Of a DNA stretch of 64,000 bases, positions 37,521 to 46,391 are shown piece by piece. The notes beneath the pieces are model-generated. The model had not been told where the DNA came from, made no database searches, and saw nothing but the letters and a program-made list of their open reading frames with translations. Made by a program: the position numbers and the translations under genes. Source of the stretch: an uncultured Umboniibacter sp. (GTDB taxonomy: Bacteria > Pseudomonadota > Gammaproteobacteria > Pseudomonadales > DSM-25080); the NCBI RefSeq assembly GCF_947497555.1, contig NZ_CANMGY010000003.1:229209-293208 (forward strand), in the 5' to 3' direction. Positions within the stretch are counted from its first letter, which is position 1. Each line of letters begins with the position of its first letter.

Positions 37521-39749
37521 TTAGTGAACGTCTTTCCAATATTCGCGATTCAGAAGATATGCGAATACGAAGAATACTGCGATGAATAATAACACAAACA
37601 TGCCAATACGCTCACGCGTCAATTGCGTAGGTTCTGCCGTGTAGGCCAAGAAGTTAACTAAATCGTAAACGGCTTGGTCATATTCTTCAGCTGATAGCTT
37701 GCCCGGCTCGACAATCGCTAGCGTACCACATGGATCTTCTAGCAATGGCGCGCCTGTCAACGGATCACGTTTCTGCCCGCCATTAGCGGCCAAAACAGGC
37801 CCTGGAGCACATTCGGTCAGACCTTGAAGCTCTAACAGTGCGTGCGGCATACCAACATTAGGGAAAACCTTGTTATTCACACCCATTGGACGTGAAGGAT
37901 CCTTATAGAAGGTACGCAGGTAAGTGTACAACCAGTCAACACCGCGAGCGCGAGCTACCAAAGTAAGATCCGGTGGTGCTGCGCCAAACCACTGCTTACC
38001 GAGGTCTGGCGTCATTGGAATTTCCATAAGCGAACCAATAGTTGTGCCAGAGAAATTCAAGTTCTCCTGCATAATGTCATGGGGAATTCCCAGGTCATCC
38101 GCCGTGCGCTCAAAGCGCTGGAACTTAAGACTATGACAACCCATGCAGTAGTTCGTGAACAACGCGGCGCCACGTTGGAGTGACTCTTGGTCACTCACGT
38201 CAACGTTCGCAGAGTCTAGCGGGTAGCCTGAACCACCCGCTGCACTGGCCTGTAGCGGCAGCGCTGTTAATAATGCAACGGCAACTAGGCATAGGATAAC
38301 TTTCATTGGCCCCATGCCACCGTCCATAGTTACACGCTCAGGTTCTTGCTTCTCACTGTCAGCCGCAACGAGCCAAGGCATGATGAAGAAGATACCGGCA
38401 ACGATTAAGCCATAGACTGCTGTTGCAATCATGTGAACATCGGTTTCAGTCCCAGACATAGTGGTTGAAATCGCTGATAACGAGATACCCGCAATCAACA
38501 CACCCCAGAACCACATACTTACGTAGGTGCCGGTAGTCTTGATACCCGCACGCGACCACCATGGCATACCCAGTAGGAACGCAAAGTAAATCGTCGTAGT
38601 CAGCTGACTTAGCACGGTACGCGACGGTGTAGCGGCTTTAACACCTAGCACACCTAGGATGATGAAAGAGCTCACGAACAGACCCAGCATAATGAACGTC
38701 ACTTTACCTTTGTAGCGAACTGAACGCGCTTTCGCACGATCAAGCCAAGGCAAGACGAACAATACGGCAATGGCAGCACCCATGACGATAAAGCCAAGGA
38801 ACTTAGAGCTCAGCGGGCCAATGTCAATGGTTACAGCACGCAACATCGCGTAGAACGGGGTGAAGTACCAAACCGGTGCAATATGCTCAGGGGTCTTCAG
38901 GTTGTTTGCTTCTTCGAAGTTAGCGTATTCCAAGAAGAAACCGCCCATCTCTGGCATGAAGAACAGTACCGCACAGAAGATAAACAGGAACACTGCAATA
39001 GCTTGTAGATCATGCACTGTGTAGTAAGGGTGGAAGGTGATGCCATCTACAGGATTACCTTTCTCATCCTTGTGCGCCTTGATTTCTACGCCATCAGGGT
39101 TGTTCGAACCAACTTGGTGTAGCGCAAGGATATGCAGTACAACCAATGCCAGTAAGACAATCGGCAACGCTACCACGTGCAAGGCAAAGAAACGGTTTAG
39201 CGTAATACCTGAAATCAGGTAATCACCACGAATCCATTCTACTAGTGCTTCGCCAATTCCTGGGATTGCGCCGAACAGGTTAACAATTACCTGAGCACCC
39301 CAGTAAGACATCTGGCCCCAAGGAAGTACGTAACCCATGAAAGCTTCTGCCATGAGCGCGAGGTAGATCAACATACCGAAGATCCATACCAGCTCACGTG
39401 GCTTACGGTAAGAACCGTAAAGTAGTCCGCGGAACATGTGCAGGTAGACAACGACGAAGAACGCCGAGGCGCCAGTACTGTGCATGTAGCGGATAATCCA
39501 ACCGTAGTCGACATCACGCATGATGTACTCAACCGAAGAGAATGCCCCTTCCGCTGATGGTTCGTAGCTCATCGTTAGCCAAATCCCGGTGACCAACTGG
39601 TTGACCAGCACGATGGACGCGAGTACGCCAAAGTAGTACCAAAAGTTAAAGTTCTTCGGAGCGTAGTATTCGCCCGCGTGTTTATTAAAGGCCTCGGTTA
39701 CCGGTAAACGGTAGTTGAGCCACTCCATAAATGACTTCATTTTCGACAT
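37521..39749 (-). CDS. petBC: Cytochrome b - cytochrome c1 fusion of the bc1 complex
   Basis: One 742-residue frame covering two normally separate subunits of ubiquinol:cytochrome c reductase. Residues about 1-400 are cytochrome b, with MHSTGASAFFVVVYLHMFRG and ALHVVALPIVLLALVVLHILALH (haem-ligand helices), GYVLPWGQMSYWGAQVI and the PEHIAPVWYFTPFYAMLR Qo motif. About 400-470 adds what look like two extra helices not found in the usual ~400-residue protein. From about residue 485 a signal-like helix (MKVILCLVAVALLTALPLQA, then SA) leads into cytochrome c1. That part has haem site CMGCH near residue 535, GAAPPDLTLVARARG and a C-terminal anchor (FVLLFIAVFFVFAYLLN). It overlaps petA by one base (TAATG). 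The b-c1 fusion recalls Bradyrhizobium FbcH, which is cut after synthesis. Confidence 0.93.
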   Translation of the reverse strand: MSKMKSFMEWLNYRLPVTEAFNKHAGEYYAPKNFNFWYYFGVLASIVLVNQLVTGIWLTMSYEPSAEGAFSSVEYIMRDVDYGWIIRYMHSTGASAFFVVVYLHMFRGLLYGSYRKPRELVWIFGMLIYLALMAEAFMGYVLPWGQMSYWGAQVIVNLFGAIPGIGEALVEWIRGDYLISGITLNRFFALHVVALPIVLLALVVLHILALHQVGSNNPDGVEIKAHKDEKGNPVDGITFHPYYTVHDLQAIAVFLFIFCAVLFFMPEMGGFFLEYANFEEANNLKTPEHIAPVWYFTPFYAMLRAVTIDIGPLSSKFLGFIVMGAAIAVLFVLPWLDRAKARSVRYKGKVTFIMLGLFVSSFIILGVLGVKAATPSRTVLSQLTTTIYFAFLLGMPWWSRAGIKTTGTYVSMWFWGVLIAGISLSAISTTMSGTETDVHMIATAVYGLIVAGIFFIMPWLVAADSEKQEPERVTMDGGMGPMKVILCLVAVALLTALPLQASAAGGSGYPLDSANVDVSDQESLQRGAALFTNYCMGCHSLKFQRFERTADDLGIPHDIMQENLNFSGTTIGSLMEIPMTPDLGKQWFGAAPPDLTLVARARGVDWLYTYLRTFYKDPSRPMGVNNKVFPNVGMPHALLELQGLTECAPGPVLAANGGQKRDPLTGAPLLEDPCGTLAIVEPGKLSAEEYDQAVYDLVNFLAYTAEPTQLTRERIGMFVLLFIAVFFVFAYLLNREYWKDVH

Positions 39750-40345
39750 TATGCAGTCTCCTCGTCGACGCCAATAATAAGCAAGCCGTCGGTTTCAAAC
39801 TTGTAAGGAGGAACTTCGAGGTTAACTGGTGCCGGTACACCTTTGAGTACACGACCAGCTAGATCGAACTTCGAACCGTGACATGGGCAATAGAACCCGC
39901 CGAACCACTGATCTCCACCTAAGTCGGCGGCGCCAACTTCGGGGCGATACTGAGGAGCACAACCTAAGTGAGTACAGATACCAATCAAAACCAAGTACTC
40001 GTCCTTAATCGAACGATAGTGGTTCTGAGCGTACTCTGGCTGCATTGGCTCTACAGATTCCGGATCGCGGAGTTCGCCGTCCATCTTGTATAAGTCCTCA
40101 AGCACTTCTGGCGTACGTCTAACAACGTAAATTGGCTTACCTCGCCATTCGCCTACCATCATCTCGCCAGGAGCAAGCTTACTGATATTCACTCGAGCCG
40201 GGGCTCCAGCGGCCTTAGCTTTAGCGCTCGGGGCCCAAGACCCTACGAACGGAACGGCTGCACCCACTGCACCCACCGCACCCACCGCTCCGGTGGCTCC
40301 GATAAGAAATTTACGGCGCGCCGTATTTACTCCGTCATCGCTCAT
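39749..40345 (-). CDS. petA: Rieske iron-sulfur subunit of the cytochrome bc1 complex
   Basis: A 198-residue Rieske protein. The N-terminus has a twin-arginine motif (TARRKFLIGATGA) and a Gly/Ala/Val-rich helix that serves as both Tat signal and membrane anchor. The 2Fe-2S cluster boxes are CTHLGC and CPCHGS (about residues 124-129 and 153-158), followed by the Pro loop GVPAPVNLEVPPY. It transfers electrons from ubiquinol to cytochrome c1. It is the first gene of petA-petBC, followed by sspA-sspB. The promoter must lie in the 400-bp region upstream. Confidence 0.97.
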   Translation of the reverse strand: MSDDGVNTARRKFLIGATGAVGAVGAVGAAVPFVGSWAPSAKAKAAGAPARVNISKLAPGEMMVGEWRGKPIYVVRRTPEVLEDLYKMDGELRDPESVEPMQPEYAQNHYRSIKDEYLVLIGICTHLGCAPQYRPEVGAADLGGDQWFGGFYCPCHGSKFDLAGRVLKGVPAPVNLEVPPYKFETDGLLIIGVDEETA

Positions 40346-40751
40346 GACGCATATTCTCCCATCACAACTTCACTTCAAACTTAGGCTTATCGCCGCGTTT
40401 ACTGCACTTAAAATTATCTTGGTATGTTATAAGAAACCCCTAAGAGTAACAAGGTTATCTAGCTCGCTAATGCGATGATTTAAGACAATTTTTGACATTG
40501 TTGAAGACTATAGACGATTTGCGCCATCGTGCCTGCGCGACGGAAGCTAAAAGCGCTGCAATCCCTCCTTAGTCACTTAGCACTTTATTGTGCCTATTGA
40601 TTATTACGAACCACCACCATTTTAGGCTCAGCCGCCCATCGGAAACTTACGGTGCGCGTAGGGCAACACGTGTCAGGTAGGCACAAAAACAAAGATGAGA
40701 GTGAAGGGGCGAAAGCGAAAGCGTACTAAGAAACAACTACTCTAGAACGAC
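40346..40751. promoter_or_regulatory. Upstream region of the bc1 operon; one possible promoter
   Basis: No credible gene in these 406 bp. On the minus strand a TATAAC box (40431-40426) is preceded by TTGTTA (40452-40447) with a 15-bp spacer, shorter than ideal, about 90 bp before the petA start. That is the best sigma70-like site I can see by eye and is only a candidate. I see no clear FNR or ArcA site. Confidence 0.3.
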
Positions 40752-40777
40752 AAAACCCCGCACTAGGGCGGGGTTTT
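40752..40777. terminator. Terminator of the rplM-rpsI operon
   Basis: A 10-bp perfect stem AAAACCCCGC/GCGGGGTTTT with a 6-nt loop, 51 bp after the rpsI stop. The stem itself gives four U on either strand, so it may work both ways. It is placed for minus-strand rplM-rpsI transcripts. Confidence 0.9.
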
Positions 40778-40828
40778 GAATTTTCGAACAACGATTCGCA
40801 CCAGGCCAATCGTCGATAGGATCGAAAA

Positions 40829-41218
40829 TTAACGCTTCGAGAACTGAGTGCTCTTACGTGCTTTGCGTAGACCAACTTTCTTACGCTCAACTTCACGAGC
40901 ATCACGAGTTACATAACCCGCTGCACGCAATGCGCCACGTAAAGTTTCGTCATAGCTCATCAATGCGCGCGTTAGACCGTGGCGAATTGCGCCAGCCTGA
41001 CCGAAAGCACCACCACCTTTAACGGTAACAGCGATATCAAACTTTTCGGTAAGTTCAGTCAACTCAAGAGGTTGACGAACGATCATACGAGCTACTTCAC
41101 GACCGAAGTACTCATCTAATGAACGATTGTTAACAGTGATCGCGCCACTACCCGCCTTCAAGAAGACTCGTGCGGTAGCAGTCTTGCGGCGACCGGTTCC
41201 GTAGAATTGTTCTGCCAT
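40829..41218 (-). CDS. rpsI: 30S ribosomal protein S9
   Basis: A 129-residue S9 with the family start [21 protein letters not shown], the central [20 protein letters not shown] and the basic tail [16 protein letters not shown]. The terminal Lys-Arg reaches the P-site tRNA anticodon in the ribosome. It follows rplM by 13 bp, the universal rplM-rpsI pair, and is closed by the terminator at 40752-40777. Confidence 0.98.
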   Translation of the reverse strand: MAEQFYGTGRRKTATARVFLKAGSGAITVNNRSLDEYFGREVARMIVRQPLELTELTEKFDIAVTVKGGGAFGQAGAIRHGLTRALMSYDETLRGALRAAGYVTRDAREVERKKVGLRKARKSTQFSKR

Positions 41219-41231
41219 TGTTCTGCTCCGA

Positions 41232-41660
41232 TTAAATGTCTAATTGCTTAGGCTGTTGTGCTGTATGTGGGTGCTCAGCACCTGGGTATACTTTAAGCTT
41301 CTTGAACATTACACGGCCAAGAGGACCTTTTGGTAGCATACCTTTAACAGCTGTTTCGATGGTGCGCTCAGGCGCTTTCTCGATCAACTTCTCGAAAGAA
41401 ATTGATTTCAAGCCACCAATGTAACCCGTGTGACGGTGATACATTTTGTCTTTAGCTTTGTTACCGGTTACGTTAACTTCTGCTGCGTTCACAACAATAA
41501 TGAAGTCGCCAGTGTCAACGTGTGGGGTGTATTCTGGCTTATGCTTGCCACGTAGGCGTGTAGCGATTTCAGTTGCCAAACGACCAAGGGTTTTACCCTT
41601 AGCGTCAACAATGAACCACTCGCGCTGTACAGCTTCTGCTTTTGCACTGAAGGTTTTCAT
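41232..41660 (-). CDS. rplM: 50S ribosomal protein L13
   Basis: A 142-residue L13, an early-assembly large-subunit protein. Conserved blocks are [20 protein letters not shown], the [22 protein letters not shown] core, [15 protein letters not shown] and [25 protein letters not shown] lies ten bases before the ATG. It is first in the rplM-rpsI operon. Confidence 0.98.
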   Translation of the reverse strand: MKTFSAKAEAVQREWFIVDAKGKTLGRLATEIATRLRGKHKPEYTPHVDTGDFIIVVNAAEVNVTGNKAKDKMYHRHTGYIGGLKSISFEKLIEKAPERTIETAVKGMLPKGPLGRVMFKKLKVYPGAEHPHTAQQPKQLDI

Positions 41661-42177
41661 TAAAACAAAATCCTGCTCTAGGCGGTTTCCCGCAAACTAA
41701 AAGAACACGACAGATTCTCGATAAGAGAAGAAGACAGGACAGCAGCTTTAAATCATTTCACTCAGCCAAATTGCGTGATTAATAAACCACAGCAACCCAG
41801 TGATAGAAATCACTAAAGTACCGTAAACGAACGGGCAAACACCTTGGTTTGCTTATCGATATGAATCGGGGCTACAGAAGAACCTTCGATTCGGCGAGCT
41901 ATTTGTCTTCATGTTGTCGTGCTCAACCTTTGGCGCGGAACTATATAGAAGTCAAACGCCATTGTCTAGCGCAACTAATAAAAAAATACGCCAGCGACGC
42001 GAACTATAGATCAGAAGCTTTGAGCTTCCTATACGAGCTACCCGACTTAAGCCTAAGAGTTGTACTTAATGGGGGCCTATCTCAATCAGAACTACCCTGA
42101 CGAGATGCACACATCAATCTTCTAGGGCTTCAACGATTGACCGCCCAAGTTGGTTGACTTGAGCGCTTAGTTTTTCG
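41661..42177. other. 517-bp region without a supported gene between rplM and zapE
   Basis: It should hold the rplM-rpsI promoter and the zapE 3' end. A small GCGG-GAAA-CCGC-type hairpin lies at about 41682-41696 in the rplM leader, between promoter and ribosome site. Leader control of ribosomal operons often uses such a position, but I cannot match it to a known leader. A plus-strand 83-codon frame (41849-42100) lacks an ATG with a ribosome site and any recognisable motif, and I do not call it. Confidence 0.4.
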
Positions 42178-43281
42178 CTATGCTCTATGCTCCTGAGCAA
42201 GGTATTCATGCGATTGCATCTCCAACAACCGGCTTATGGTGCGTTGGAATTCAAACTGCATCTGATCTCCCACGTAGAGATCGTGGATGCCGACCTCTGC
42301 GGCAATAATCAGCTTCACATTGCAATCGTAGAACTCGTCAATGAGGTAAACAAATCTTCTAGCCTGATCTTCGATCTGAGCGTTGAGTTGCGGAACGCCG
42401 GATAGAATCACTGCATGAAATTCCTTTGCCAGCTCAATATAGTCGTGCTGTGAACGCGGCCCGTTGCAGAGGGCATCAAAATCAAACCAGGCAACATCAT
42501 CATGAACCCGTCGGCCAATTACCGTTCGCCCTAATAATTCGATCTCCACGGCACGCTCACCACCTGAGTGGTTCGCTGTTAACTGAGAGAAGGCTGCTCT
42601 AAGCGCATCATCAGTCTGCTCGGGTTTACCAATATGGTAGAGCTCCGCCTGCGAGAGAGTGCGTAGACGATAGTCCGTGTCGCTATCAACATTCAACACC
42701 TCACAGTGGGTTTGAATCATCTCAATCGCGGGGACAAACCTTCTGCGCTGTAAACCGTTTTCATAGAGCTTTTCTGGTGGGATATTGGAGGTAGCTACCA
42801 AGGTAATCCCTCGTGCAAACAACAGCTGGAACATTCGCCCCAACAACATGGCATCGGTGATATCCTTGACAAAAAATTCATCGAAACAAATTACTTTCGT
42901 TTCCGCAGCAATCTCGTCGGCCACATGCACCAGTGGGTCACTGCGTTTTTCTAGCCGTTTAAGATCACCGTGAACACGACGCATGAAGCGGTGAAAATGC
43001 ATCCGCATCTTACGCTCTCCGGGAATGGCGCCATAGAAGACATCCATCAACCAAGTTTTGCCTCGCCCTACACCACCCCAAAGATAGAGGCCCTTGATGG
43101 GTGCAACCCGCTTTGGCCGTTTCAAAACCTTGCGCCAAACGGAAACAGGAGCTGGGTCATGCAATGCCATACAAAGATGGTCATAGACTTCAGTTAGTCG
43201 GGTCACCGTTAGCTCTTGCGCGGGATCGTAACTAAATTCGCCGCTATCAACTAAGGCTTTCCATTGTTCGTAGGGACTCAA
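42178..43281 (-). CDS. zapE: Cell division protein ZapE (AFG1-like ATPase)
   Basis: A 367-residue AAA-type ATPase. The Walker A is GLYLWGGVGRGKTWLMDVFY (about residues 64-83), the Walker B is KVICFDEFFVKDITDAM, and the sensor region is GITLVATSNIPPEKLYENGLQRRRFVPAI. These are the ZapE/AFG1 signatures. In E. coli ZapE joins the constricting Z-ring and destabilises FtsZ polymers. It follows the alpha/beta hydrolase by 13 bp on the same strand. The ATG is preceded by a GAGGAGC-type site. Confidence 0.93.
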   Translation of the reverse strand: MSPYEQWKALVDSGEFSYDPAQELTVTRLTEVYDHLCMALHDPAPVSVWRKVLKRPKRVAPIKGLYLWGGVGRGKTWLMDVFYGAIPGERKMRMHFHRFMRRVHGDLKRLEKRSDPLVHVADEIAAETKVICFDEFFVKDITDAMLLGRMFQLLFARGITLVATSNIPPEKLYENGLQRRRFVPAIEMIQTHCEVLNVDSDTDYRLRTLSQAELYHIGKPEQTDDALRAAFSQLTANHSGGERAVEIELLGRTVIGRRVHDDVAWFDFDALCNGPRSQHDYIELAKEFHAVILSGVPQLNAQIEDQARRFVYLIDEFYDCNVKLIIAAEVGIHDLYVGDQMQFEFQRTISRLLEMQSHEYLAQEHRA

Positions 43282-43294
43282 AATGTGTTGCTCC

Positions 43295-43927
43295 TCACAC
43301 AGCGCCCAAGTGCTTCATCACTCGACGCTTAAAATCTGAAAGAATACCGTGGAAAAAATGCGAGCCCTCATCGAACACCTCAACCGCTGGCGCAGGGGTG
43401 GTATTTCGAGCCCATTCAAAGGCATCCTCGGCATCACAAACTTCGTCAGCCGTACCCTGGAGAAGTAATACCGGGCAATCATACTGCGTTGGATACTGAT
43501 ATTTCCCTGCTGGCGGAGCAACTAAACATAAATGCTTAGGCTGGCACTCGGCCGCACCTCTTGCCGCCACCATTGAACCGAAGCTAAAACCACCGAGATA
43601 TTTAACTAAGCCACCTCGATGTTCATTTACCCAGCGGTTAATGGCCAACAGGTCTTCAACTTCGCCATCACCGTCACCGTAGCTACCTTCGGAATCGCCA
43701 ACCCCCCGAAAGTTGAAACGTAGTGCAGCGATACCACTGTCTCGATACGCACGCGCGAGCGTATGCGCCACCTTGTTATGCATGGTTCCGGCGTAGAGCG
43801 GGTGCGGATGGCACACAATAGCAACGCCACGAAGATCTTTTGGGCAACCATCGATGACCGCCTCTAATTTACCTTCCGGCCCATCAATAAAAAACGTGTG
43901 TGATTTCTGACTAAATAGATTGTTCAT
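43295..43927 (-). CDS. Small alpha/beta hydrolase
   Basis: A 210-residue alpha/beta-hydrolase. The oxyanion region reads VAIVCHPHPLYAGTMHNKVA. LRFNFRGVGDSEGSYGDGDG follows, and the nucleophile elbow is GGFSFGSMVAARGA (GFSFG). Then PVLLLQGTADEVC carries the acid, and the His is in EGSHFFHG. The group is widespread in proteobacteria and is predicted to be an esterase; the substrate is unknown. It is the first gene of a two-gene unit with zapE and is divergent from zapG. Confidence 0.88.
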   Translation of the reverse strand: MNNLFSQKSHTFFIDGPEGKLEAVIDGCPKDLRGVAIVCHPHPLYAGTMHNKVAHTLARAYRDSGIAALRFNFRGVGDSEGSYGDGDGEVEDLLAINRWVNEHRGGLVKYLGGFSFGSMVAARGAAECQPKHLCLVAPPAGKYQYPTQYDCPVLLLQGTADEVCDAEDAFEWARNTTPAPAVEVFDEGSHFFHGILSDFKRRVMKHLGAV

Positions 43928-44044
43928 GAAGTAGTACTATAGCTTTAATGGAGATACCTCTATAATAACGGTTAATACGTTGTTTTTTAGACTTTATTTA
44001 CAACTAATCAGAACCAGCCATTTTAAAAGCTAATGGAGAAAGCC

Positions 44045-44458
44045 GTGGATAGTTTTATCACCCCTATTTTTATTGCAATCGCCTTCCTTGTTATTGGTGT
44101 AGTTGTAGGTTACCTAACCGGCATTAACAAAGCTCAGCAAACCACGTCAATTCAGCCTGAAAAACCGATTACTGACCCAACTGCTGAACTTCGCCGTGAT
44201 CTGGCTACGTATTTCGATCACATGGCAGCAGCTACCGCCGAGCTCAACCGCCAGGGTGAAACCTTGCAGTCTCAGTTAATCGATAGCGCTCAACAGATTG
44301 CTAATATTAACCTAACTAGCCATTTCGACGGCACTAAGCCATCACTTTCACATGCAGAGCCGCCAAGAGATTGGGCGCCTAAAAGTGCGAATGCTGTAGG
44401 TACACTCTCCGAGGAATACGGCCTTAAGGATGAGCCCGTTGAACCGCCTCGCATATAA
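44045..44458 (+). CDS. zapG: ZapG/YhcB family (DUF1043) inner-membrane protein
   Basis: A 137-residue DUF1043 protein. An ATG at 44033 is in frame, but it has no ribosome site. The GTG at 44045 has GGAG eight bases upstream and starts directly before the membrane helix (FITPIFIAIAFLVIGVVVGYL), so I start there. After the helix come LRRDLATYFDHMAAATAELNR, a coiled-coil and a Pro-rich tail ending PVEPPRI, as in YhcB. The protein takes part in cell envelope and division homeostasis. It lies near zapE and a DegS-like protease, a neighbourhood common in gammaproteobacteria. Confidence 0.88.
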   Translation: MDSFITPIFIAIAFLVIGVVVGYLTGINKAQQTTSIQPEKPITDPTAELRRDLATYFDHMAAATAELNRQGETLQSQLIDSAQQIANINLTSHFDGTKPSLSHAEPPRDWAPKSANAVGTLSEEYGLKDEPVEPPRI

Positions 44459-44529
44459 TCACGGCCTATTCAGCATTATAAAACAATAACAATACGGCGC
44501 CAAAGAGGCGCCCTACAGGGAAGATTGGG

Positions 44530-45624
44530 ATGACAACTAGCGCCCTCACAAAACACCTTCGAGATTGGCTGTGGCCGATTATCGCTGGGGTTGCCCTAGG
44601 ATTTGTAGTGCTGAGTGGTGATACGATAGTACCCAATCCCACTGACAACATAGAAACTCAAGACGGCTATCGACAGGCCGTTAATCATGCCGCCCCGGCT
44701 GTGGTGTCAATCTATTCTCGTAAAGTTGCCGAGACTACCGAACAGGATCGTGCTCAAGCACAGCTCTCCCGCAACCTTGGTCTACTCCAGCAGGACGAGC
44801 ATGAAAGTACCGTTCTTGGTTCTGGAGTAGTGATTCGCAGTGATGGTTACATTGCCACCAATCGTCACGTGATTGCTGACGCTACCGATATCTTGGTGGT
44901 GTTTGCCGACGGTCGCGAAGCGACGGCAGAGCTACTCGGTGACGATTCTTTCAGCGATTTGGCGGTACTTAAAGTTGAACTTAACAATCTGCATACCCTT
45001 GCCCTTGAGGAGCCTAGCGAAATTTTCGTCGGTGACATTGTTCTCGCAATCGGTAACCCCTTTGGTGTCGGTTTAACTGTTACGCAGGGAATCATAAGCG
45101 CAACCGAGCGATTAAATATCAATTCGGGCGCTAGTGTTTACCTCCAAACTGATGCGGCGATCAATCCCGGAAATTCAGGTGGCCCATTGGTTAACACTCA
45201 TGGTGAACTCGTCGGCATAAGTACCTCGGTTCTGGGTAGCCGCACCGAAGGCATAAGCTTCGCCATCCCAACATCAACGATTAAGTATGTAGTCGAAAGC
45301 ATTATTGAAAATGGGCGAGTATCGCGAGGCTGGCTAGGTATCTCCGGTGGATCGCTAACCAACTCTCTCATACGTTCACTTGGCTTACCCACAGATCAAG
45401 GCCTTGGAATAATTTCGGTGGCACCTAACGGACCAGCTGATTTGGCTGGCTTACAGGCGGGTGATATCATCATCGGTTGGGGTGGCGCGCCGCTAACCTC
45501 CCCCGCTCTGGTGGCTCGACAGGTAGCGACCGCTGAAGCCGGCCAAAAACTCGAACTGACGGTATGGCGTAATGGCGCATCTTTTAAGGCAGAACTCATA
45601 GTTGCGGAGCAACCAAGCGAGTAA
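44530..45624 (+). CDS. degS: DegS-like periplasmic serine protease
   Basis: A 364-residue HtrA-family protease with one N-terminal membrane anchor (about residues 13-29). The trypsin-like domain carries His113 (GYIATNRHVIADA), Asp143 (DDSFSDLAVLKVE) and Ser216 (INPGNSGGPLV). A single PDZ domain follows (about 265-360; GWLGISGGSL to APNGPADLAGLQAGDIIIGW). An anchor plus one PDZ is the DegS/AlgW layout: it senses misfolded porins and makes the first cut in the anti-sigma factor RseA. A GGGAAGATTGGG leader precedes the ATG. The GGCGCC-AAAGA-GGCGCC inverted repeat before it (44495-44511) lacks a U tract. Confidence 0.92.
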   Translation: MTTSALTKHLRDWLWPIIAGVALGFVVLSGDTIVPNPTDNIETQDGYRQAVNHAAPAVVSIYSRKVAETTEQDRAQAQLSRNLGLLQQDEHESTVLGSGVVIRSDGYIATNRHVIADATDILVVFADGREATAELLGDDSFSDLAVLKVELNNLHTLALEEPSEIFVGDIVLAIGNPFGVGLTVTQGIISATERLNINSGASVYLQTDAAINPGNSGGPLVNTHGELVGISTSVLGSRTEGISFAIPTSTIKYVVESIIENGRVSRGWLGISGGSLTNSLIRSLGLPTDQGLGIISVAPNGPADLAGLQAGDIIIGWGGAPLTSPALVARQVATAEAGQKLELTVWRNGASFKAELIVAEQPSE

Positions 45625-45760
45625 CATTCTCCGCTTTGATAGTACTTCTGCGTATCTCCCCCTCCCAAATCAACTAATTCAAATCGGTCGCTCCCTACTG
45701 TGCTAGCACTCGGCTACACCTATCTTGAGACTCTCAGGTATTTTCACACGGAGTGGCACG

Positions 45761-46294
45761 ATGAAACGGATCCCAGCACTTAGCAAGTTGCTTCACAGCA
45801 TCATTTTGATTGCCACACTTCTACTACCTTTTAGTAGCGTGCACGCCGAGGATCTTCGCGCCCTACTCAACAACAGAGGCTATATTGCCATTGAACTGAC
45901 CGAGAATCGCTTCGGACACTTTATCGTTAATGGACAGCTCAATAGCATCCCAGTAGATATTTTAGTGGATAGTGGTGCGACAACAACGGTAGTCGACCAG
46001 AGTTTTGTTAAGCGTATCAACGCGTCCACTCGCGAATCATCCATTCGTGCGGTTGGCCTTGGCGGCTCACAGGGCTATCTAGAAATTGCGGATTTCAACG
46101 ATTTCACTCTAGGGGAGCAGATTCTGGAGGCCAGTGAAATGAAAGTGATGAATTTAGAGCATATCAACCGCGTCTACCGAAGCAAAGACGTTCGTACCTT
46201 ATCAGCAATTATCGGCTCTGATTATTTGAAAGCGCACAATGCCATTATTGACTACGAGAACAACCTGCTTTGGCTTGCGCCCGCTACAATCTAA
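45761..46294 (+). CDS. Secreted retropepsin-like aspartic protease
   Basis: A 177-residue protein from the ATG at 45761, which has GGAG eight bases upstream. The frame reaches 12 codons further up without support. A signal peptide (MKRIPALSKLLHSIILIA to SSVHA) is followed by a retroviral-type aspartic protease fold: GHFIVNGQLNSIPVDILVDS with the catalytic DSGATTTVV, then RAVGLGGSQGYLEIADF and AIIGSDYLKAHNAIIDYENN. This matches the clan AA family found in many proteobacteria, active as a dimer. The target is unknown. It follows the DegS-like gene by about 135 bp. Confidence 0.87.
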   Translation: MKRIPALSKLLHSIILIATLLLPFSSVHAEDLRALLNNRGYIAIELTENRFGHFIVNGQLNSIPVDILVDSGATTTVVDQSFVKRINASTRESSIRAVGLGGSQGYLEIADFNDFTLGEQILEASEMKVMNLEHINRVYRSKDVRTLSAIIGSDYLKAHNAIIDYENNLLWLAPATI

Positions 46295-46391
46295 ACTAAC
46301 AACACCTTAGTAGGTGAAAGCGGGCTTGAAGTGGCTGCAAGTGAGTAGCGTTCGTTAAGCCCTTTTAACTGCTCCGTGAAACGTGTCGCCA

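Noticed and set aside
41849..42100. Possible small gene (83 codons) between rplM and zapE
   Set aside because: Starts at TTG without a ribosome site, no recognisable motif; could be chance in a gene-free gap.
44495..44511. GGCGCC-AAAGA-GGCGCC inverted repeat as terminator of zapG
   Set aside because: No U tract on either strand, and it sits just before the DegS-like gene; not called as a terminator.
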